DNA from: Rhodanobacter sp.
GTDB lineage: Bacteria; Pseudomonadota; Gammaproteobacteria; Xanthomonadales; Rhodanobacteraceae
Direction: 5' to 3'
Assembly: GCA_040371205.1 (NCBI GenBank)
Contig: AP031382.1
Location: 186,001-250,000, forward strand
Length of the DNA stretch: 64,000 nucleotides
Shown: positions 10,677 through 17,260 of the stretch, piece after piece
Numbering within the stretch: position 1 is the stretch's first letter
Layout of the letters: each line of letters opens with the position of its first letter
The notes under the pieces: generated by a model
The model's input: the letters and a program-made list of their open reading frames with translations, nothing else
Databases searched by the model: none
What the model was told of the DNA's origin: nothing
Translations under genes and position numbers: made by a program

Positions 10677-11055
10677 AGTTCAGCGCCGGCACCGCCGTCG
10701 GCGAGCCGTTGGAATCCAGCGCGATCATCACGAAGCGGCCGGTGGTGCATACGCGGCGGTCACCGCTCAGCGGGTCCTCGGCGGTCATCTCCACTTCCAC
10801 CTGCATCGAACTGCGGCCGGTGCCCACGATGCGCGCCACCAGTTCCACCAGCTGGCCCTTGCGCACCGGCACGCGGAAGTTCACCTCCTCCGAGCGCGCG
10901 GTGACCACGACGCGCCGCGCATGGCGCGAGGCCACGATGAAGGCGGCCTTGTCCATCCATGCCAGCGCCTGGCCGCCGAACAGCGTGCCGAGGTGATTGG
11001 TGTGGTCGGGGAAAACCATCTCCAGCAGGCGGGCTTCGGGCAGGGCGGTGGACAT
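10675..11055 (-). CDS. Acyl-CoA thioesterase, hotdog fold
   Basis: A small acyl-CoA hydrolase of the YciA/BACH type, 126 residues from the chosen Met (MSTALPEARLL). The core motif FPDHTNHLGTLFGGQALAWMD (Asn, Gly-rich turn and Asp of the hotdog active site) is followed by VVVTARSEEVNFRVPVRKG, the strand that packs in the dimer. It should hydrolyse acyl-CoA thioesters in the cytosol. Upstream Mets exist at 11067 and 11115, but the shorter start fits the family length. The gene is divergent from the S9 peptidase at 11251. Confidence 0.93.
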   Translation of the reverse strand: MSTALPEARLLEMVFPDHTNHLGTLFGGQALAWMDKAAFIVASRHARRVVVTARSEEVNFRVPVRKGQLVELVARIVGTGRSSMQVEVEMTAEDPLSGDRRVCTTGRFVMIALDSNGSPTAVPALN

Positions 11056-11250
11056 CGGCGGTTCCATGGGGGCGGGAGACCCGCCATTCTGCCGCAGTGC
11101 GTCAATGCGGCGCATCGTGGCGTCGCCATCGGTCCCGCTCCGCGCTCAACTTCTGGCAGGGGTGCAAGCCGGGTGCGAGGCGCTAGCATCGGGCATAGCT
11201 GCGTCCGCACTGCGGGCGCCGGTTTGGTTCCCTCACAGGGTGGAAAGAAG

Positions 11251-13593
11251 ATGAACTCGAGTATCGGCAAGACGCGCCTCGCCGGCGCGCTGGCGGCGGC
11301 GCTGCTGGTGGGCAGCACCGGCGCGATGGCACAGACGCGCACGCTCACCGCGCAGGATTACGCGAAGGCGGAGCGCTTCATGATCTACAACACCGCGCCG
11401 CTGGTCGATCACGACGTGCAGCGGGTGAAATGGCTGGACGACACCCATTTCTGGTACGTCGACCACGACGCCAGCGGCGACCACGTGATGGAAATGGACA
11501 CGGCCGACGGCAAGGCCGCGCCGGCCTTCGACCAGGCCAGGCTGGCCGCCGCGTTGTCCAAGGCCACCGGCAAGCCGGTGCCGGCGGACAAGGTACCGCC
11601 GTTCGGTTTCGACTTCAGCGTGCAGAAGGACGGCCGCTACGACATCGACCTGTCGGGCAAGCACTACCTGTGCGACCTCGGCAGCGCGGACCAGTGCACG
11701 GCCAAGGCCGCCGCGAACACCGGCGACGAGCCCGGCATCGTCTCGCCCGACAAGACCAAGGAAGCCTTCATCCGCGACTGGAACCTGTGGGTGCGCGATC
11801 TCGCCACCGGCAAGGAAACCCAGCTCACCACCGACGGCGTGAAGGACTTCGGCTACGCCACCGACAACGCCGGCTGGATCCACACCGACCGCGCCGTGCT
11901 CAACTGGTCGCCCGATTCGAGCAAGATCGCCACCTACCAGCAGGACCAGCGCGGCGTGGGCGAGATGTACACCGTGAAGACGCAGGTCGGCCATCCGGTG
12001 CTGGATGCGTGGAAATACCCGCTGCCCGGCGACAAGAAGGTCTTCATGATCGAGCCGGTGGTGATCGACGTGGCCACGCACAAGGTGGTGCGCCTGCAGC
12101 TGCCGCCGCAGCAGCGCCTGTCCAGCCTGTGCGACGACATCAGCTGCAGCAGCGACGGCCACTGGGACGACCTGAAGTGGGCGCCCGACAGCCGCAGCTT
12201 CGCCATGGTCAACAGCTCGCGCGACCGCAAGCAGGTCTGGTACCGCGTGGCCAACGCCGAAACCGGCGCCGTGCGCACCGCCTTCGACGAGAAAGTGGCG
12301 ACCTACTACGAGAGCGGCATGGACCACGCCAACTGGCGCTACCTGCCGGGCTCGCACGAGGCCGTCTGGCCGTCCGAACGCAACAACTGGCAGAACCTCT
12401 ACCTGTACGACACCAACACCGGCAAGGAGCTGCATCCCATCACCACCGGCGACGGCGACGTCATCGACGTGCTGCACCTCGACCGCACGTCGCGCGAGCT
12501 GTGGTTCACCGGCACCGGCCGCGAAGCGGGCGTCAACCCGTACTACCGCCAGTTCTGGAAGGTGAACCTGGACGGCAGCAAGCCGGTGCTGCTCACGCCG
12601 GAAAACGCCGACCACACCATCAGCATGTCGCCCGACGGCAAGACCTTCGTGGACAGCTGGTCCACGCCCACCACGCCGCCGGTCACCGTGCTGCGCTCCA
12701 GCGACGACGGCCACGTCATCGCCACCGTGGCGAAGGCCGACATCAGCCGCCTGAAGGCCGCCGGCTGGGTGCCGCCGATCCCGTTCACCGTGAAGGCGCG
12801 CGACGGCAAGACCGAGCTGTACGGCATGATGTTCAAGCCCAGCCACTTCGACCCGCACAAGAAGTACCCGGTCATCGACTACGTGTACCCCGGCCCGCAG
12901 ATCGGCTCGGTGCGCGGCCGCAGCTTCCTGCCCTCGCGCGGCGACAACCAGGCGCTGGCCGAACTCGGCTTCATCGTGATCGCGCTCGACGGCATGGGCA
13001 CGCCGTGGCGCTCGGCCAGCTTCCACCACACCTGGTACGGCGACATGGGCGACAACACCTTGCCCGACCAGGTCAAGGGCATCCAGGAGCTGGCGCAGCG
13101 CTACCCGTGGATCGACCTCAACCGCGTGGGCATCTGGGGCCACTCCGGCGGCGGCAACACCACCGTCGACGCGATGTTCCGTTATCCCGCCTTCTTCAAG
13201 GTCGGCTGGGCCGAGAGCGGCAACCACGACAACCGCAACTACGAGAACGACTGGGGCGAGAAGTACCAGGGCCTGCTGGTGACCCACAAGGACGGCACCA
13301 CCAACTACGACAACCAGGCCAACCAGGACATGGCGAAGAACCTCAAGGGCCGCCTGATGCTGGTGCACGGCACGATCGACGACAACGTGCCGATCGGCGA
13401 GACCTTCCTGGTGGCCGATGCGTTGATCAAGGCCAACAAGGACTTCGACATGCTGATCATCCCCAACGTGCACCACGGCTATGGCGCCGCCACGCCGTAC
13501 GCCACGCGCCGGCGCTGGGACTACTTCGTGCAGCACCTCGCCGGCGACACGCCGCCGAAGGAATACGAGATGAAGAAGTGGCCGTGGTTCTGA
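11251..13593 (+). CDS. S9-family (dipeptidyl peptidase IV-like) secreted serine peptidase
   Basis: A 780-residue prolyl-oligopeptidase-clan enzyme with a signal peptide ending in AMAQ. A beta-propeller domain of the DPP-IV N-terminal type spans about 100-500 (repeats such as LNWSPDSSKIATYQQD and DDLKWAPDSRSFAMV). The alpha/beta-hydrolase domain follows, with nucleophile Ser at about 632 in WGHSGGGN, Asp at about 710 in HGTIDDNVP and His at about 742 in NVHHGYG. The nucleophile elbow is GHSGGG, not the GWSYGG of classical DPP-IV. A GGAAAGAAG ribosome site precedes the ATG, and a strong terminator follows. Its probable role is removal of dipeptides from peptides in the periplasm. Confidence 0.94.
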   Translation: MNSSIGKTRLAGALAAALLVGSTGAMAQTRTLTAQDYAKAERFMIYNTAPLVDHDVQRVKWLDDTHFWYVDHDASGDHVMEMDTADGKAAPAFDQARLAAALSKATGKPVPADKVPPFGFDFSVQKDGRYDIDLSGKHYLCDLGSADQCTAKAAANTGDEPGIVSPDKTKEAFIRDWNLWVRDLATGKETQLTTDGVKDFGYATDNAGWIHTDRAVLNWSPDSSKIATYQQDQRGVGEMYTVKTQVGHPVLDAWKYPLPGDKKVFMIEPVVIDVATHKVVRLQLPPQQRLSSLCDDISCSSDGHWDDLKWAPDSRSFAMVNSSRDRKQVWYRVANAETGAVRTAFDEKVATYYESGMDHANWRYLPGSHEAVWPSERNNWQNLYLYDTNTGKELHPITTGDGDVIDVLHLDRTSRELWFTGTGREAGVNPYYRQFWKVNLDGSKPVLLTPENADHTISMSPDGKTFVDSWSTPTTPPVTVLRSSDDGHVIATVAKADISRLKAAGWVPPIPFTVKARDGKTELYGMMFKPSHFDPHKKYPVIDYVYPGPQIGSVRGRSFLPSRGDNQALAELGFIVIALDGMGTPWRSASFHHTWYGDMGDNTLPDQVKGIQELAQRYPWIDLNRVGIWGHSGGGNTTVDAMFRYPAFFKVGWAESGNHDNRNYENDWGEKYQGLLVTHKDGTTNYDNQANQDMAKNLKGRLMLVHGTIDDNVPIGETFLVADALIKANKDFDMLIIPNVHHGYGAATPYATRRRWDYFVQHLAGDTPPKEYEMKKWPWF

Positions 13594-13613
13594 CGGCTAG
13601 TTGAGCGACCCAG

Positions 13614-13647
13614 CGAAAAGGCCGGAGCATCCGCTCCGGCCTTTTCG
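13614..13647 (+). terminator. Rho-independent terminator, symmetrical
   Basis: A perfect 15-bp stem (CGAAAAGGCCGGAGC and its complement) with an ATCC loop. It has A-runs on the left arm and TTTT on the right arm, so it could terminate transcription from both sides: the S9 peptidase on the plus strand and the M56 gene on the minus strand. Confidence 0.93.
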
Positions 13648-13693
13648 TTTGCGACGGTTGAACGCGACATCCCTGTTGCCATCGGAGTAGGCG

Positions 13694-15601
13694 TCAGGAC
13701 TTGCCTTCTTTGGCCAGCGTCTCGTCGATCAGCTGGTCCATCTCGCCATCCGCCTTGCGGGCGGCGGCCTGTGCCTGGGCGTCGATGCCGGCCTGCTGTT
13801 TGTCGATGCCGGCCTGCCGCGCATCCAGCTCGCGTTGATTCCGCTGCATCTGTGCCTGCATTTCGGCCTGGTTGGCCTCGACGGCAAGACGTTGCGCTTC
13901 GATGGCCTGCTGTTGCGCCTCGACTTTCTGGCGTGCGCTGTCCGCGGCGGCCTTTTGCGCATCGGAATCGCCGGCGCGTGCGGCCGCTTCAAGGGTCGCG
14001 CGTTCGGCGGCTAGGCTGGCTTGCGAGCGTGCAAGCCCGGCCTGGGCGCGTGCCAGCGCCGCCGCATGCCTCGCCATGTCGGCGTCCTGCATGGCGGCCG
14101 AACGCTGTTTCGCGGCAAGACCGATCTGCTGGTGCGAAAGCTGATCGAGCGGCAGCCAGATCCGTTCGGCGCGTTCGATGGCGGCCTTGTCGTGCGTGAC
14201 GTAGGTCTGGTTGCCTCGGCGGATCCACAGCAGCGGAGCGCCGGTCTTGGGCAAACGTTTGATGGCCGCGGCGTCGGCCTCGGTGCCGCGAATCGTCAGG
14301 TGGCTGCCGTCGAACAAAGCGAAACCACGCGGCGTGTCGGTTTCGATGTCGATGTTCACGCTGCTGGCATGGAAGCCGAAATCGGGCGCGGGGGGCGGCG
14401 GTGGCGGGGCGGGAGGAGCAGGTGGCGGCGGAGGCGGCAACGCTGCAGCCGATGCATTGGGCGCGGGTGGCGCAGGGGGCGCGGGTGGTGGCGGCGGTGG
14501 CAGCGGCGCGATGGAACTGGCCGATGCAGGCGTGGCGGTGGCTACGGCGTGATCGCCCGCCACCACGCGATACGGCAGCACGCCGATCAGCGCGACGAGC
14601 GCGACGAGCAACCAGCCGCGCACGCGCGGCAGGGCGGTGGTGGTCTGTTGCAGCATGGTCAGTCGCCTTTTCAGGTTGTGGAAGGTGGGGGACGCGCCGG
14701 CCAGCGCGGCCTGCGTCGGTTGCGCCACGCCGAGGCGCAGCAGCAGGCGGCCGTAGTCCTGGGGCGCGGCGCGCTGCTGTTCGACGGCCATCGCGTCGCA
14801 GGCGGCCTCGCGGTTGAGCGCGTATTCGCGCATCGCCCAGCGCAGCAACGGATGGAAGAAAAACAGGCGCGCGGCCAGCGCGGGAATCCAGCCGAGCAGC
14901 AGGTCGCCGCGCTTCAGGTGGGCAAGCTCGTGGGCCAGCGCCAAGCCGGCCTCGTCCGTGCTCAACGTGTCGTGCAGCGGCCACAACACCACCGGGCGCC
15001 AGCCGCCGCTGACCTGCGGCGAGGCGATCCCGGGCGAGGCCAGTACGTCGGGTGCGCGGCGCAGGCCGAGTGTGCGCGACTGCCGTGCGCAACGCGTCAG
15101 CAGGCTTGCATCCGGTGTCGTCGACGCATCCCGGCGCAGGCGGCGCATGTCCAGATACTCGCGTATCACCGCGGGCAGCTGCGCCAGCAGCAGGAGCAGC
15201 CATGCGATGGCGAGGGCCGCGCGCCAATGGGCCGGGAACCGGCCTGTCGCGGTACCCGGGCTTGCGTTGCTCGCGGCTGGCATCGCGGCTTGCATGACCG
15301 TGAAGTGCGAGGATCGGTGACTGGGGCCAGAGTCGTTGTTCGCACCGATCTGCGTGGCGGTGAGGGGTGCCTCGGCAACCGTCGTGGACGCTAGCAAGGG
15401 CACGCGGATCGGCGCTTGCCAGCCCAGCCCGAGCAGCACCTGCAGGCCGACCAGCCACCACAACGCGCAGCGCGCGGCGGCGGGCAGGCGCGGCAGGGCG
15501 CGTATGAGCAACGCTACCAGCACGACCAGCAGCGCGGCCTGCAGCGATGTCCAGGCCAGACGTTCCAGTAATGCGGAGGCCAGATGATCGAGCGTCGTCA
15601 T
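13694..15601 (-). CDS. M56-family (BlaR1/MecR1-like) membrane metallopeptidase with Pro-rich and coiled-coil tail
   Basis: A 635-residue membrane sensor protease. Two N-terminal TM helices (about 17-35, 42-60), one near 135-150 and another after the protease domain (about 325-345) surround a cytoplasmic zinc domain with HELAHLKRGD at about 220-229. In the family this domain cleaves the cognate BlaI repressor. The C-terminal half is unusual: a very proline-rich stretch (about 362-405), a small domain (about 410-490), then a long Gln/Ala-rich predicted coiled coil to the end. There is no penicillin-binding sensor domain, so a beta-lactam role is not implied. The gene starts one base after the BlaI stop codon, so both are translated from one message. 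Confidence 0.9.
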   Translation of the reverse strand: MTTLDHLASALLERLAWTSLQAALLVVLVALLIRALPRLPAAARCALWWLVGLQVLLGLGWQAPIRVPLLASTTVAEAPLTATQIGANNDSGPSHRSSHFTVMQAAMPAASNASPGTATGRFPAHWRAALAIAWLLLLLAQLPAVIREYLDMRRLRRDASTTPDASLLTRCARQSRTLGLRRAPDVLASPGIASPQVSGGWRPVVLWPLHDTLSTDEAGLALAHELAHLKRGDLLLGWIPALAARLFFFHPLLRWAMREYALNREAACDAMAVEQQRAAPQDYGRLLLRLGVAQPTQAALAGASPTFHNLKRRLTMLQQTTTALPRVRGWLLVALVALIGVLPYRVVAGDHAVATATPASASSIAPLPPPPPPAPPAPPAPNASAAALPPPPPPAPPAPPPPPPAPDFGFHASSVNIDIETDTPRGFALFDGSHLTIRGTEADAAAIKRLPKTGAPLLWIRRGNQTYVTHDKAAIERAERIWLPLDQLSHQQIGLAAKQRSAAMQDADMARHAAALARAQAGLARSQASLAAERATLEAAARAGDSDAQKAAADSARQKVEAQQQAIEAQRLAVEANQAEMQAQMQRNQRELDARQAGIDKQQAGIDAQAQAAARKADGEMDQLIDETLAKEGKS

Positions 15602-15602
15602 C

Positions 15603-15989
15603 TCACTTCTCCTTGCGCGTGCCTTTGAGTTGCTTGACCAGCGCCTGCAGTTCGGCCAGTTCGTCGTCGCTGACCTCGCCGTGCTCCGCCATCCACGCCA
15701 CGAACGGCGAGACCGAGCCGCGCAGCGTGTTCTGCACGAAGCTGCCCACCGCGCTGCGCATCGCCTCGCCGGGGCCGGTGGCGGTGCTGTAGCGGTACAC
15801 GCCCTGCGCCTGCCGGCGCTTGAGGTAGCCCTTGGCGCGCAGGCGCTCCATCATCGTCAGCACGGTGGAGCGGGCGAGGCCGCATGCTTCGCCGAAGCCG
15901 GCCGCCACCTCGCCTACCGAGGCGGGCTCGTGTTCGGCCAGGTAATGCAGCAGGGCGAGTTCCTGGTCGCCGATGGATGGGCGGGGCAT
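15603..15989 (-). CDS. BlaI/MecI/CopY-family transcriptional repressor
   Basis: A 128-residue winged-helix repressor. The DNA-binding domain covers about 1-75 (LALLHYLAEHEPASVGEVA, then STVLTMMERLRAKGYLKRR), followed by a helical dimerisation tail (LAELQALVKQL). In this family the partner M56 protease cleaves the hinge and relieves repression; the partner gene follows directly. The operator is probably the paired CACGTG palindrome upstream at 16002-16049, so the operon should be autoregulated. The signal is unknown. Confidence 0.94.
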   Translation of the reverse strand: MPRPSIGDQELALLHYLAEHEPASVGEVAAGFGEACGLARSTVLTMMERLRAKGYLKRRQAQGVYRYSTATGPGEAMRSAVGSFVQNTLRGSVSPFVAWMAEHGEVSDDELAELQALVKQLKGTRKEK

Positions 15990-16001
15990 GGCTGACTCCG
16001 T

Positions 16002-16049
16002 TTGACTACACGTGTCGCCACGCTACGCCTTGACGACACGTGTAGTCAA
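16002..16049. promoter_or_regulatory. Paired inverted-repeat operator upstream of the BlaI/M56 operon
   Basis: The 16-base block TTGACTACACGTGTCG (16002-16017) recurs exactly in inverted orientation at 16034-16049. Each copy has a CACGTG centre, with 28 bases between centres, and the second copy is itself nearly palindromic over 20 bases (TTGAC...GTCAA). Its TACA/TGTA-type halves resemble known BlaI-family operators. It begins 13 bases upstream of the blaI-like start codon. Read on the minus strand it offers a TTGACT -35-like hexamer, but the -10 is weak. Confidence 0.85.
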
Positions 16050-16080
16050 GCGCCTGTGCCGTTGGCCCGGAGCGGCCGTG

Positions 16081-17106
16081 TCAGAACGCCATGTCGAACG
16101 CCACCTCGCCCTGCACGCCGACCTGGTAGGCCGACACGCGTCGTTCGAAGAAGTTGGTGACTTCCTGCACGTCCTGCAGATCCATGAAGTCGAACGGGTT
16201 CTTCGCGCCGTACTTCTTCGGCAGGTCGAGCTGGGCGAGGCGCTGGTCGGCGCAGTATTCGAGGTACTGGCGCATGTCCTTCACCGAGAGGCCGGCCACG
16301 CCGCCCGAGAGCACGTCCTCGGCGAACTGGGTTTCGCAGGCGATGGCGTCCTCCAGCATCTGCTCGATCTGCGCACGCATGGCATCGTCGAACAGGTCGG
16401 GTTCCTCGGCGCGCACGGTACGCACCACGTCGAAGGCGAACGCCATGTGGCAGCTTTCGTCGCGGAACACCCAGTTGGTGCCCGAGGCCAGCCCGTGCAG
16501 CAGGCCGCGCGAGCGCAGGAAGTACACGTAGGCGAACGCGGCGAAGAAGAACAGGCCCTCGATGCACGCGGCAAAGCAGATCAGGTTGAGCAGGAACTGC
16601 CGGCGCTGTTCGCGCGTCTCCAGCCGCTGCAGGTCCTGCACGGAGTCGATCCACTTGAAACAGAACTCGCCTTTCTGGCGGATCGACGGGATGTTCTCGA
16701 TCGCCGCGAAGGCCTTGGCGCGTTCGCCCGGGTCGGGGATGTAGGTGTCCAGCAGGGTGAGGTAGAACTGCACGTGCAGCGCTTCCTCGTAGAGCTGGCG
16801 CGAGAGGTACATGCGCGCTTCCGGCGCGTTGATGTGCTGGTACAGGTTCAGCACCAGGTTGTTCGCCACGATGGCGTCGCCGGTGGCGAAGAACGCCACC
16901 AGGCGATGGATCAGGTGGCGGTCGGCCTCGCTCATCTTCGTGCGCAGGTCGGTGGTGTCGAGCGAGAAATCCACTTCGTCCACCGTCCAGGTGTTCTTGA
17001 TGGCGTTCCGGTACATCTCGTAGAACGCGGGGTAGCGCATCGGGCGCAGGGTGAGTTCGAAGCCGGGGTCGAGGATGTGCTGGGCGCGTTCGGGTTGGGC
17101 GGACAT
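16081..17106 (-). CDS. nrdB: Class Ia ribonucleotide reductase, beta subunit
   Basis: The beta chain carries the diiron-tyrosyl radical that starts nucleotide reduction in NrdA. At 341 residues it is of usual length. The radical site is readable as EALHVQFY, which has the spacing Glu-x2-His-x3-Tyr of E. coli NrdB (Glu115, His118, Tyr122). The second iron set includes CIEGLFFFAAF and RDESCHMAF. AAGG eleven bases before the start is the likely ribosome site. The gene follows nrdA across a 154-base gap containing REP hairpins. No activase ferredoxin gene is next to it; the next gene is the BlaI-type repressor. Confidence 0.97.
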   Translation of the reverse strand: MSAQPERAQHILDPGFELTLRPMRYPAFYEMYRNAIKNTWTVDEVDFSLDTTDLRTKMSEADRHLIHRLVAFFATGDAIVANNLVLNLYQHINAPEARMYLSRQLYEEALHVQFYLTLLDTYIPDPGERAKAFAAIENIPSIRQKGEFCFKWIDSVQDLQRLETREQRRQFLLNLICFAACIEGLFFFAAFAYVYFLRSRGLLHGLASGTNWVFRDESCHMAFAFDVVRTVRAEEPDLFDDAMRAQIEQMLEDAIACETQFAEDVLSGGVAGLSVKDMRQYLEYCADQRLAQLDLPKKYGAKNPFDFMDLQDVQEVTNFFERRVSAYQVGVQGEVAFDMAF

Positions 17107-17139
17107 GGGCGTACCTTGAGAAGATGTTGGACGTGCAAC

Positions 17140-17249
17140 CCTTCTCCCTCCGGGAGAAGGTGCCGGCAGGCGGATGAGGGTTCGGTTCTTGCGTGATGTC
17201 CGTGCAAGGCCGAACCCTCACCCCCACCCCTCTCCCGGAGGGAGAGGGG
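17140..17249. repeat. Three-stem REP/BIME element between nrdA and nrdB
   Basis: Three stems lie in a row: CCTTCTCCC/GGGAGAAGG (17140-17160), a central inverted repeat GAGGGTTCGG...CCGAACCCTC (about 17176-17220) and CCCCTCTCCC/GGGAGAGGGG (17227-17249). The outer modules match those inside the lhr gene at 52117-52258. Transcribed within nrdAB, they could protect the upstream nrdA message or change the NrdA:NrdB ratio, which is inference. Confidence 0.85.
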
Positions 17250-17260
17250 CTGCGAGCTGA

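Noticed and set aside
8831..10750. Long open frame on the minus strand over the S53 gene (and similar ones over the S9, nrdA, TonB and GH20 genes)
   Set aside because: These are antisense shadows typical of high-GC DNA; they have low-complexity Arg/Ala/His-rich composition and no family pattern.
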